Part shown: in pieces, positions 43,561 through 50,358 of the stretch | Position numbering within the stretch: the first letter of the stretch is position 1 | Layout: every line of letters starts with the position of its first letter | Assembly (NCBI GenBank): GCA_017545165.1 | Contig: JAFWQQ010000035.1 | Location: 1-50,358, forward strand | Direction of reading: 5' to 3' | Source: Oscillospiraceae bacterium | Lineage (GTDB): Bacteria > Bacillota > Clostridia > Oscillospirales > Oscillospiraceae | DNA: 50,358 bases | The notes under the pieces: generated by a model | Database searches by the model: none | Seen by the model: the letters and a program-made list of their open reading frames with translations, nothing else | Told to the model about the DNA's origin: nothing | Made by a program: the position numbers and the translations under genes

Positions 43561-45071
43561 AGAGGAACCTGAAACGATATCTCAGCCTTTTCCTGGCGCT
43601 GATCCTGGTGATCGGCCTCTTCCCCGCCGCCGCCCTGGCGGAGGATACGGCCATCCTCTCCGCTGAGGTCACCATCACGGCCCCGGCGGCGGGTGCGTAC
43701 CCGGACTACAATCCCGTGCTGCCCGCGAACGCGAACTACTACTCCGACGACTACAGCAGCTCCACTTATCAGAACGAAGTTCGCTGGACGGATGTGACGA
43801 CAGATCAGGATCTGACGGTGGGCGAGGACATGTTCCTGGCCGGGCACCAGTATCAAGTGACGATCACTCTGACGGCGAACGACGGCTATGCCTTTTCCGC
43901 AGACACGACGGCAACGGTGAACGGTCAGAGCGCGGAGACATTTGTCCGTTCCCATTATGGACAGGTTATCATCACCTATACCTTCGAGACGGAGGAGGGG
44001 GTGGAGATCAACGAAGTCAACTTCCCGGATCCCGTCTTTCGCTCCCATGTGGCGGCCAACTTCGACACGAACGGCGACGGCTGGCTCGTCAACGCGGAGA
44101 TCGCCGCGATCACCTCCCTCGCGATGGAGGATTACACGGAGCTGACCAGCGTCCAGGGCATCGGCTTCTTCACGGAGCTGAGCTACGTCATGATCGACGG
44201 CAGCCCGAGCCTGACTGAGCTGGACCTGTCGCAAAACACCAAGCTCACGGGCCTGGAGATTTATCACAACGGTCTGACCTCGCTGATCCTGGGCGAGCAG
44301 CCCGCTCTGGAGAAAATCCTTGCGGACCATAACGCGCTCACGGCCGTCGACCTCAGCGGCGCGCCGAATCTGCTGCGTCTGGACCTCAGAAACAATCAGC
44401 TGACCGAGCTGGATCTCAGCGCCAACACCGCGCTGGAGGGTCTGTTTGCTTACCAGAACAAACTGAGCAGCCTGGATCTGAGATCCAACACGCAGCTCAA
44501 GCATCTGTCGGCCGAGGGTATGGACAGCCTGACCAGCCTGAATCTCAGCGGCCTGACGAAGCTGGGGGATCTGGACGTGAGCGATTGCAATCTGACGAGC
44601 CTGGATGTGTCCGACTGCCCCCTGAGCTACCTGGAGTGCGACCACAACCCGCTGGAGACCCTGATCCTGGGCGAGCAGGAGGAGCTGAAAGATCTGTACT
44701 GCTATGCGGTGGAGCTCCAGGAGCTGGACATCAGCGGCTGCCCCTGCCTGGCGGACGCCTGGCTCAACGGCACCCACGAGGAGTATGAGTGGGGCCTGGA
44801 GGTCTCCGGAGGGACCCTTGGCGGCTACATGGAGCTGGACATGACTGTGAACGTCGTTGCTTCGACCACGTCCGACCACGTTCCCGGCGACATCAACGGG
44901 GACGGGAAGGTGAACAACAAGGACGTGACCCGCCTCCAGCGCTACCTCAAGGGCGCTGCCGTGGACGTCAACGAAGCCGCGCTGGACGTCAATGGCGACG
45001 GCAAGGTCAACAACAAGGATCTGACCCGCCTCCAGCGCTACGTGAAAGGCGCGGACGTGGAGATCCACTGA
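43557..45071 (+). CDS. Secreted leucine-rich-repeat protein with C-terminal dockerin
   Basis: A 504-residue exported protein. Residues 1-28 are a signal peptide (LSLFLALILVIGLFPAAALA). About 30-150 is a beta-rich region (VTITAPAAGAYPDYNP, YQVTITLTANDGYAFS). About 190-430 are leucine-rich repeats of about 20-21 residues (LTELDLSQNTKLTGLEI, LLRLDLRNNQLTELDLSANT). Residues 441-504 are a type I dockerin with two calcium loops (GDINGDGKVNNKD, DVNGDGKVNNKD), almost the same as the dockerin of the protein ending at 18178. No LPXTG or SLH anchor is seen, so attachment probably relies on a cohesin partner. AAAGGAG precedes the ATG. It is coupled to the response regulator upstream. Confidence 0.92.
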   Translation: MKRNLKRYLSLFLALILVIGLFPAAALAEDTAILSAEVTITAPAAGAYPDYNPVLPANANYYSDDYSSSTYQNEVRWTDVTTDQDLTVGEDMFLAGHQYQVTITLTANDGYAFSADTTATVNGQSAETFVRSHYGQVIITYTFETEEGVEINEVNFPDPVFRSHVAANFDTNGDGWLVNAEIAAITSLAMEDYTELTSVQGIGFFTELSYVMIDGSPSLTELDLSQNTKLTGLEIYHNGLTSLILGEQPALEKILADHNALTAVDLSGAPNLLRLDLRNNQLTELDLSANTALEGLFAYQNKLSSLDLRSNTQLKHLSAEGMDSLTSLNLSGLTKLGDLDVSDCNLTSLDVSDCPLSYLECDHNPLETLILGEQEELKDLYCYAVELQELDISGCPCLADAWLNGTHEEYEWGLEVSGGTLGGYMELDMTVNVVASTTSDHVPGDINGDGKVNNKDVTRLQRYLKGAAVDVNEAALDVNGDGKVNNKDLTRLQRYVKGADVEIH

Positions 45072-45079
45072 GACAATTA

Positions 45080-45100
45080 GGAGTTCGGAGTTCGAAATTT
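45080..45100. repeat. 7-bp-period repeat after the LRR-dockerin stop
   Basis: GGAGTTC, GGAGTTC, GAAATTT in tandem, nine bases after the stop codon. Confidence 0.55.
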
Positions 45101-45124
45101 GGGATCGACCCTTCTACCCTCGTC

Positions 45125-45147
45125 GTAGGGGCGACCTTCGGTCGCCC
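45125..45147. repeat. REP-like hairpin
   Basis: GTAGGGGCGACC and GGTCGCCC flank a TTC loop. It shares GTAGGGGC with the units around the RAYT remnant 3 kb upstream. Confidence 0.65.
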
Positions 45148-45267
45148 GCCGCCCCTCGCCGACACCACTAGCGCCGAGCATTGCTCGGCGGCCTCCGGGT
45201 TCTCATCCTGAGCGCCGTGCGACCCCACGCTTCTTGCCTCCCTCCAAGAAGAAGGTAGACAGGTCAG

Positions 45268-45319
45268 ACTCCCTCAGCCCCAGTGTGCGCACTGGGGCAG
45301 CTCCCTCAAAGAGGGAGCC
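45268..45319. repeat. Double palindrome element
   Basis: GCCCCAGTG-TGCG-CACTGGGGC (45277-45298) followed by GCTCCCTC-AAA-GAGGGAGC (45300-45318), with CTCCCTC also at 45269-45275. A likely dispersed intergenic repeat; no T-run. Confidence 0.7.
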
Positions 45320-45445
45320 AAAGCGCGTCTCCCGCAAGCCGGATGACGGAAGGGCTTGCCGTTCCCTCCGCAAGACAAGTACGGCACCCCTTGGCTCGCC
45401 CCGCGCGGCAGCGTGGGGAGAGCTGACGCGGCAGCGCCTGAGAGG

Positions 45446-45466
45446 GGAATTCAGAATCCGGATTAC
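45446..45466. repeat. 7-bp-period repeat
   Basis: GGAATTC, AGAATCC, GGATTAC in tandem, in the gene-free interval before rpsU. Confidence 0.5.
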
Positions 45467-45497
45467 GTGCCCTGAAAAAGACAAAACAACACAAAAC

Positions 45498-45529
45498 GCA
45501 GGGACGCGGCAAAAGAACCGCGTCCCTGC
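45498..45529. repeat. GGGACGC hairpin upstream of rpsU
   Basis: GCAGGGACGCGG (45498-45509) pairs with CCGCGTCCCTGC (45518-45529), loop CAAAAGAA. Same core as the hairpins at 13538 and 39752. Confidence 0.75.
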
Positions 45530-45570
45530 TCCTCCGGATGGCTTTTTTGTTGTCGGAAAACAAGTAATTC

Positions 45571-45599
45571 TTGACAAAAGGCGAAAGAGCGATTATAAT
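45571..45599 (+). promoter_or_regulatory. Consensus promoter of rpsU
   Basis: TTGACA (45571-45576), a 17-bp spacer and TATAAT (45594-45599), a perfect sigma-A promoter. The 70-base leader holds a small hairpin (GCCAAT at 45614 with ATTGGC at 45625). Confidence 0.92.
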
Positions 45600-45670
45600 A
45601 CCGCTGTTAATAAGCCAATCGTCAATTGGCCCTTAAAGCGCCGCAAGGCGTGTTGGAGGGAGGGAAATAC

Positions 45671-45856
45671 ATGTCTGAAATCTACGTCAAGGAAAACGAG
45701 TCTCTGGACAACGCTCTTAAGCGTTTCAAGCGCAGCTGCGCGAAGTCCGGCGTTCTGGCGGATCTGAGAAAGAAGGAGTACTATCAGAGCCCCAGCGTGA
45801 AGCGCCGCAAGAAATCCGAAGCCGCTCGCAAGAACAAGAACAAGCGCTTCTATTAA
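45671..45856 (+). CDS. rpsU: 30S ribosomal protein S21
   Basis: A 61-residue basic protein of the small subunit, near the anti-Shine-Dalgarno end of 16S r[24 protein letters not shown] and the Lys/Arg-rich end ([19 protein letters not shown]) are typical. GGAGGGAAATAC precedes the ATG. A perfect promoter and a strong terminator bound it, so it is mainly a single-gene transcript. Confidence 0.97.
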   Translation: MSEIYVKENESLDNALKRFKRSCAKSGVLADLRKKEYYQSPSVKRRKKSEAARKNKNKRFY

Positions 45857-45872
45857 TTTCATCAACCAAAAT

Positions 45873-45903
45873 ACCGGCGCCTCCGCGGCGCCGGTGTTTT
45901 TTT
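45873..45903 (+). terminator. Rho-independent terminator of rpsU
   Basis: ACCGGCGCC (45873-45881) pairs with GGCGCCGGT (45887-45895), then G and seven T. The next gene starts only 18 bases later, so it may depend on read-through. Confidence 0.95.
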
Positions 45904-45920
45904 CGAAAGGAGCTGTCTCG

Positions 45921-46874
45921 ATGCGATCCCTGGAAGCCTTTCCGAAAGTCACTCTCGGCGTTTTCCCCACGCCCATCCAGAAGCTGGAGAATATCAGCCG
46001 CCTGCTGCATACGAACGTATATGTGAAGCGGGACGATCTGAGCGGCCTGGGCCTGGGAGGCAACAAGGTCCGCAAGCTGGAATTCCTCATGGCCGACGCG
46101 AAGGAGAAGGGGGCGGAGCTGGTCTTCACCACCGGCGGCGCCCAGTCCAACCACGCCATGCTCACCGCCGCGGCCGCGGGAAAGCTGGGCATGAAAGCCA
46201 TCCTGATCCTGAAAAAGCGGGGCGTCACCGCCTGCAAGGGCAATCAGCTGCTGGAAAAGCTCATGGGCACCGAGGTCCGTTTCGTGGATACGGACGATTA
46301 TGCCGACATCTACGCCGAGATGGACCGGGTGGGGACCGCCCTGGGCCTGCCCTATTACAAGATCCCCTGCGGCGGCTCCAACGCCCTGGGAAGCCTGGGC
46401 TACGTCTCCTGCGCCCGGGAGATCCGGGACCAGAGCTTCCGGCCGGACTATCTCATCTGCGCCGAGGGCAGCGGCGGCACCATGGCGGGTCTCTCTCTGG
46501 GCGCGAAGCTTTTTCTCCCGGGCACGAAGGTCTTCGGCATGATGGTGGACACCGATCCCTTCGACCATATCACCCCCTCTCTCATGCGGGAGGCGGCGGC
46601 CCTGCTGGCGGCGGATGTGGAGATCACAGAGGACGATTACCACCTGAGGGACATGTGCGGCCCCGGCTACGCTGTCGCCTCCCGGGAGGGGAATGCCGCC
46701 GTTTCTCTGATGGCGGAGCGAGAAGGGCTGTTTCTGGATCCGGTCTATACCGGCAAGGCCTTTGCCGGGCTCCTGGCCATGGCGGGGGAGGGGGCTTTCC
46801 GACCGGAGGACAAGGTGCTCTTCCTCCACTCCGGCGGCGCGGGCGGCCTCTTCGCCGTGGATATGAACGCATAA
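45921..46874 (+). CDS. D-cysteine desulfhydrase / ACC deaminase family PLP enzyme
   Basis: A 317-residue fold-type II pyridoxal phosphate enzyme. The Schiff-base lysine is K49 in GLGGNKVRKLEF. TTGGAQSNHAMLTAAAA holds the substrate-side Ser/Asn, and CAEGSGGTMAGLSLG binds the cofactor phosphate. LHSGGAGGLF closes the C-terminus. It is expected to split D-cysteine into pyruvate, sulfide and ammonia; 1-aminocyclopropane-1-carboxylate deaminase is the main alternative. The ATG at 45921 follows AAAGGAG; the open frame upstream overlaps the rpsU terminator. No promoter is evident between the terminator and the gene. Confidence 0.9.
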   Translation: MRSLEAFPKVTLGVFPTPIQKLENISRLLHTNVYVKRDDLSGLGLGGNKVRKLEFLMADAKEKGAELVFTTGGAQSNHAMLTAAAAGKLGMKAILILKKRGVTACKGNQLLEKLMGTEVRFVDTDDYADIYAEMDRVGTALGLPYYKIPCGGSNALGSLGYVSCAREIRDQSFRPDYLICAEGSGGTMAGLSLGAKLFLPGTKVFGMMVDTDPFDHITPSLMREAAALLAADVEITEDDYHLRDMCGPGYAVASREGNAAVSLMAEREGLFLDPVYTGKAFAGLLAMAGEGAFRPEDKVLFLHSGGAGGLFAVDMNA

Positions 46875-46878
46875 AAAC

Positions 46879-46919
46879 CGCGCGTCTATTGACTTTCGAT
46901 CAAAAGACGCGCGTTTTTT
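46879..46919. terminator. Bidirectional terminator between convergent genes
   Basis: CGCGCGTCT (46879-46887) pairs with AGACGCGCG (46905-46913). A T-run follows on the plus strand (46914-46919) and an A-run precedes (46873-46877), giving a T-run on the minus strand. It overlaps the stop codon of the deaminase-like gene. Confidence 0.88.
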
Positions 46920-49371
46920 ACCTTATCTTGTGCTTTTCCAGGATCTCCTCCGCTATGTCGTCCCTGGGGCCGAAGACCCGGACATAGCCCTGCAGGGTCG
47001 AGGCCTTGGATTTCAGCGCCCGGGAGCGCCTGTCGATGTAGATATCGCACTTCTCCCTGGCGTTTTTCGCTTCCTGCACCAGGTTGGCCGCGGCGGAGTT
47101 TCCGTCAAAGGCCAGCAGCACCGCGCCTCGCCGCCGGAAGATCTCATAGGCAAAGCTTTTGTAGAGGCCCAGGCCCGTTGGCTCGATGGAAATACGCACG
47201 TCCGCGCCGCTGCGCAGGAGCCTGTCCCGCTCCGCCTTGCTGATCATGGTGGGCACGATGGCAAAGATGCGGAACCTCCCGGCGTTCTGTCGGATCAGCC
47301 AGCCCTCGTAGCCGGAGCAGCTGTGCCCCACGACGAAGAAGCACTTGGCCGGATCCGCTTCCCGCAGAAGCTTTTCCAGAATGGCCTTGCCCTGTTCGCT
47401 GAGCTTGGTCACGTGCCGGTCGTTATTGAAGCTGCCGCCGGCCAGCACGATGGGCAGCATCCCTTCGGGCAGCTCCCGGATCTGCCCGGCCAGCGCCTGC
47501 TGGGCGTCCAGCTTCCCGCTGCCGAGCCACATCACTTCGCTGGCCCGCTCCGTCTCCAGCAGCCGCCGCCGCAGATAGTCCGTCGGCGAGAGCGCTCCCC
47601 GCGCCTCGTCAAAGCGAGCGGCCTTTTCGCCGAAGATCCGCCTGCTGCCGACGGCGATCTTTTTGTCGTGCCTGCGCATCTGGCAGAGCTCCTCATAGCT
47701 CAGATCCAGCAGCTTTTCCAGGCTCAGCTCCTCCTCGATGGGGTCCGTGCCGTAGAGAGCGCAGCCGTCGGTGCCCTGTACGCAGAAAACGCCCGCCCGC
47801 AGGAAGGCCTTCAGCGGGTGTAAGCTCAGGTCGCTCAGATTGTTGAGCCGCACGTTGGAGGTGATCTGAAACTCCAGCACAACCTCGTCCTTCACCAGGT
47901 CCTCCAGCAGCTTTTTCCCCTTGGGGCTGCGCAGATCCGCCGCGTAGAGCCCGTGGCCGATGCGCACATGGGGCATCTTCTGCCCGGGAGCCAGAGATTC
48001 TCGCACCAGGGCGATGCTGTTGGCAACGTTATCCCGCAGACTGTCGTTCTCGCCGGCGTGGATGCGGATGACGAAGCTCCGGTCGTCTGCCGCGATGCGC
48101 ACCAGCTCCCGGATCACGGGCCGCAGTTCCTGGATGTCGTTGATCTCCTCGCCCAGAATGTCGCTTCCGGCCACATAGGGATCCGCAGCCACTGCCCGCA
48201 GCACCTGCAGATTTTCAGCCAGGTAGTCGTCCGGGGTCACCGCGTCCTTGATGATGGTCAGCGGCACCCGGCGGATCCCGGCCAGAAAGCGGATCAGCAC
48301 GCCGGTCTCTCTTGTGATGGCGGGCATCACCTCGTGGACCTGACGCAACATCTGCAAGGCCTCGTTTTTCTTCACCAGGGAGGTGTCGGAGATCTCCACA
48401 TATTCAATGCCCCAGCGGGCGTACTGCCGGGCGATCCAGAGCAGCTTGTCCTGAAACAGGCTGTTGTCCCGATAGTCCGGATCCTCCCGGTCCGCCAGGA
48501 TCCTGCCGCAGAGCCGCAGGATATCCGCCTCCGAGATCAGCTCCAGCTTCTGCAGCGAGATCTTCTCCTCCGAAGGCACGCCCTTGGTGAACACATAGCG
48601 GTAGAGATAGACCTTTTCCAGATCGGCGAACACCGCCTGCCCGTCCTTGGGGATGGTGAGAGAGTTGCGGATCTGCACGATGTTCCAGGCCGCCTCACCG
48701 ATATTTCCCAGGATCAGCTCGGCGAAATTGAGAAAGGTGTTGTCGTCGATGCGGCGCTCCCGATATTTGCCTGTGAGGCTGGAGTCGGCAAAGCGCTGGG
48801 CCACCAGGGCCCGCTGAGCTTCCAGAGCGTTCCGCTGCTCCTGGCTGATCCGCAGCCCCAGCTTTTTGATGTAATACAGCGGGTAGCGGATCTGATGGCA
48901 GATCCCCAGAGCGATCAGCACGTCGGGGGAGAGGTTGGCGTTCATGTGGGTGTGCAGGTCGGTGCGGAACTTGGCCTCGCTGCGGATATAGGTCTTCACG
49001 ATGGTGCGCATCTCATCCAGGCGATAATCCTTGGTCTGGCTCATCAGCGTTTTGGAGATGGCGGGGATGGAGGCTTTCAGCTCCACGGTCCCGTCGGGCC
49101 AGATGTTGGCGACCTTTGTGTTGCCCAGCCGGAAGATGAAAAGCCGGCGGTTTTGCCCGTCCACATAGCTGGGAACCGTGCCTCGAATGACCTTCAAGCC
49201 CTGCTCGTCCTCGCTGATAGGCAGCTTGCACAGGCGTGCCAGGTTGGTGATCAGGTTCCCGCTGTGGTGGTTGGGGGTGCGCAGCACATAGAAGAGCGTC
49301 TCTTCCTCCCGGAAGAGCTCCACCACGATATCCTTCTCTCTGTCCAGATAAAACTGACCGAATCGCTCCAT
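46918..49371 (-). CDS. Adenosine-deaminase-like protein with N-terminal extension and C-terminal SLOG/DprA-like domain
   Basis: An 817-residue cytoplasmic protein. Residues 1-136 are an unrecognised beta-rich domain (ELFREEETLFYVLRTPNHHS). About 137-560 match the adenosine/AMP deaminase metal-dependent barrel: H140 and H142 in DLHTHMNANLSPD, H438 and E441 in RIHAGEND, then EFQITSNVRLNNL, LHPLKAFLRAGV and VQGTDGCALYGTDP with the final metal Asp. Ordinary adenosine deaminases are about 340 residues. Residues about 635-817 form a Rossmann-like domain (PIVLAGGSFNND, FFVVGHSCSGYEGWL, IFAIVPT, GAVLLAFDGNSAAANL, CDIYI) whose strand and loop order resembles the SLOG/DprA nucleotide-binding fold. The call is by pattern, not a search. 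Start ATG at 49371 after GGGAGG, 33 bases after the methyltransferase gene. Substrate may be adenosine or another adenine-containing molecule. Confidence 0.8.
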   Translation of the reverse strand: MERFGQFYLDREKDIVVELFREEETLFYVLRTPNHHSGNLITNLARLCKLPISEDEQGLKVIRGTVPSYVDGQNRRLFIFRLGNTKVANIWPDGTVELKASIPAISKTLMSQTKDYRLDEMRTIVKTYIRSEAKFRTDLHTHMNANLSPDVLIALGICHQIRYPLYYIKKLGLRISQEQRNALEAQRALVAQRFADSSLTGKYRERRIDDNTFLNFAELILGNIGEAAWNIVQIRNSLTIPKDGQAVFADLEKVYLYRYVFTKGVPSEEKISLQKLELISEADILRLCGRILADREDPDYRDNSLFQDKLLWIARQYARWGIEYVEISDTSLVKKNEALQMLRQVHEVMPAITRETGVLIRFLAGIRRVPLTIIKDAVTPDDYLAENLQVLRAVAADPYVAGSDILGEEINDIQELRPVIRELVRIAADDRSFVIRIHAGENDSLRDNVANSIALVRESLAPGQKMPHVRIGHGLYAADLRSPKGKKLLEDLVKDEVVLEFQITSNVRLNNLSDLSLHPLKAFLRAGVFCVQGTDGCALYGTDPIEEELSLEKLLDLSYEELCQMRRHDKKIAVGSRRIFGEKAARFDEARGALSPTDYLRRRLLETERASEVMWLGSGKLDAQQALAGQIRELPEGMLPIVLAGGSFNNDRHVTKLSEQGKAILEKLLREADPAKCFFVVGHSCSGYEGWLIRQNAGRFRIFAIVPTMISKAERDRLLRSGADVRISIEPTGLGLYKSFAYEIFRRRGAVLLAFDGNSAAANLVQEAKNAREKCDIYIDRRSRALKSKASTLQGYVRVFGPRDDIAEEILEKHKIR

Positions 49372-49404
49372 AATCGCCCTCCCGTTACAGTGAACCCGGT
49401 ATGC

Positions 49405-50169
49405 TCATTTTTGCTGTTTTCCGGGTTTTCTTGCCCGCATCGCCAGAAAAGTCGGGATCCGCAATTCATGCAGCCGTCCCGAACCGTTATAGTCTTCATA
49501 GAGCGCCAGCAGCATGAAACCCGCCTCCAGCTGCCCGCCGATCTGCTCCTCCAGGGAGTGGGAGAACTGCACGCCGCTGTCGTCCGCCTGAAGCTGCTTC
49601 ATCTGCTCCGGATTTTTCAGCGGATCGAAGGGCAGAGAATTGATGATCCGCTCCTCCGTTTCGTCAACGATGTAGTTGACGTAGTGATCCGTGCCCGCCA
49701 GCAAGATCCCGCCGGGCTTCAATACCCGAAAGCACTCCCGCCAGATGGGCCGGACCTCCTGCGCATAGCAGTTGGACACCGGGTGGAAGATCAGGTCAAA
49801 CTCCCCGTCGGGAAAGGGGAGGGGCTTGGTCATATCGCCGCGGATGCAGCGGATCGCATAGCCCTCCCGCTGAGCCACCAGCTCCTCGCTTTGGATCTGC
49901 AGGGGCGAATAGTCCAGCACCGTGCAATCGGCCCCGAGCGCAGAAAAGATCGGCATCTGCTGCCCGCCGCCGCTGGCCAGACCCAACACTTTTTTGCCCC
50001 GCAGCTCCCCGAACCAGGCATGGGGCACGGGCTTGGTGGGCGTCAAAAACACGTCCCACTGACCCCGCAGCGCGTTTTCGTATATCTCATGGGAGATGGG
50101 CTGTCCCCACTCCCAGCCCTCCCGGACCCAGCGGTCTATAGTCTCGGCGTTCAAATCCTGATAGTTCAT
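49405..50169 (-). CDS. Class I SAM-dependent methyltransferase
   Basis: A 254-residue methyltransferase. Motif I is VLGLASGGGQQMP, followed by VLDYSPLQIQ (acidic end of strand 2), RGDMTKPLPFPDGEFDLIFHP (motif II/III region) and FRVLKPGGILLAG (post-motif). It has no membrane segment and no recognisable target domain, so a small-molecule substrate is likely but unknown. AAAGGAGAAGCCC precedes the ATG. It lies 12 bases after the stop of the gene at the window edge and 33 bases before the deaminase-like gene, so the three form one operon. Confidence 0.9.
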   Translation of the reverse strand: MNYQDLNAETIDRWVREGWEWGQPISHEIYENALRGQWDVFLTPTKPVPHAWFGELRGKKVLGLASGGGQQMPIFSALGADCTVLDYSPLQIQSEELVAQREGYAIRCIRGDMTKPLPFPDGEFDLIFHPVSNCYAQEVRPIWRECFRVLKPGGILLAGTDHYVNYIVDETEERIINSLPFDPLKNPEQMKQLQADDSGVQFSHSLEEQIGGQLEAGFMLLALYEDYNGSGRLHELRIPTFLAMRARKPGKQQK

Positions 50170-50181
50170 GGGCTTCTCCTT

Positions 50182-50358
50182 TCAGCTTCCAGGCTCTCGC
50201 TTCAGCAGCGCCACCGTCTCGTCAATTGTTCGGTTTTGTTGGAAACTGATATTTTCTGCTTCACATCTGATTTGATAAAACTGCTTCACCCATTCTGGAA
50301 GCCTTTCGACTTCATCCCTGATTTTTACAAGCGTCCTCTTGCCGACTCTTCTATCCAC
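50182..50358 (-). CDS. Partial gene at the window edge (C-terminal 58 residues)
   Basis: A frame open from the right edge to a TGA at 50184-50182. Its end reads RLPEWVKQFYQIRCEAENISF and then TIDETVALLKREPGS. Not recognised; mostly helical and charged. It is immediately upstream of the methyltransferase with only 12 bases between, so it is probably the preceding gene of the same operon. Composition is more AT-rich than the methyltransferase. Confidence 0.55.
   Translation of the reverse strand: MDRRVGKRTLVKIRDEVERLPEWVKQFYQIRCEAENISFQQNRTIDETVALLKREPGS

Larger units (their letters stand above)
45072..45570. other. Gene-free interval rich in dispersed repeats
   Basis: About 500 bases. Frames of 85-177 residues are open here but lack ribosome binding sites and have no protein-like composition. 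The stretch holds, in order, a 7-bp-period run (45080-45100), a GTAGGGG REP-like hairpin (45125-45147), a double palindrome (45268-45319), another 7-bp-period run (45446-45466) and a GGGACGC hairpin (45498-45529). Confidence 0.7.

Noticed and set aside
45234-45767. Open frame of 177 codons before rpsU
   Set aside because: It runs through several hairpin repeats and the rpsU promoter, lacks a ribosome binding site and has low-complexity basic composition.

Overview
The window reads as a 50 kb piece of a chromosome from a GC-rich member of the Clostridia, most likely an Oscillospiraceae or Ruminococcaceae-like gut anaerobe. The reasons are the Firmicutes gene orders (topA-trmFO, plsX-rnc-smc-ftsY, yhbY-nadD-yqeK-rsfS-leuS), strong AGGAGG-type ribosome binding sites, sigma-A promoters, TrmFO in place of TrmA, and secreted proteins carrying dockerin and cohesin modules. 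The species assignment is inference.

Layout. 1-137 is the 3' end of a group II intron. 151-3548 (minus) is a two-gene unit for a GH31 glycosidase and a type B carboxylesterase. 3711-10409 is a DNA repair and tRNA-modification run (uvrB, polA, rimI, tsaD, radC). A gene-free stretch with DnaA-box-like repeats precedes tRNA-Thr(CGT). 11038-13531 holds a DUF4428 zinc protein, a lipid kinase and a CDP-alcohol phosphatidyltransferase. 13687-18178 pairs a small XRE regulator with a divergent 1325-residue secreted mosaic protein (CHAP-like peptidase, InlB repeats, cohesin, dockerin). 18265-19298 (minus) has a PAP2 phosphatase and a small unknown protein. 19491-21341 is an ABC exporter. 21483-29788 is a long housekeeping run (rRNA methyltransferase, dprA, topA, trmFO, plsX, rnc, radical SAM). 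29906-31105 is an AspT-like permease. 31324-39663 is the smc-ftsY-yhbY-nadD/yqeK-rsfS-leuS operon.

39916-45071 is an accessory region. It has a broken sensor kinase that looks like two genes fused by deletion, a RAYT transposase broken at a REP-like repeat, and a LuxR-type response regulator whose stop codon overlaps the start of an LRR-dockerin secreted protein. A 600-base stretch of dispersed hairpin repeats follows, then rpsU and a D-cysteine desulfhydrase-type enzyme. 46918 to the right edge (minus) is an operon with a methyltransferase and an 817-residue adenosine-deaminase-like protein. The latter has an N-terminal extension and a C-terminal Rossmann-like domain resembling the SLOG/DprA fold.

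The two most interesting parts are the deaminase/SLOG-like protein with its methyltransferase neighbour (possible nucleotide-sensing or conflict protein), and the pair of dockerin proteins under separate regulators, one of which also carries a cohesin. Several families of short repeats (7-bp period runs at gene ends, GTAGGGGC REP-like units, GGGACGC hairpins) recur through the window.
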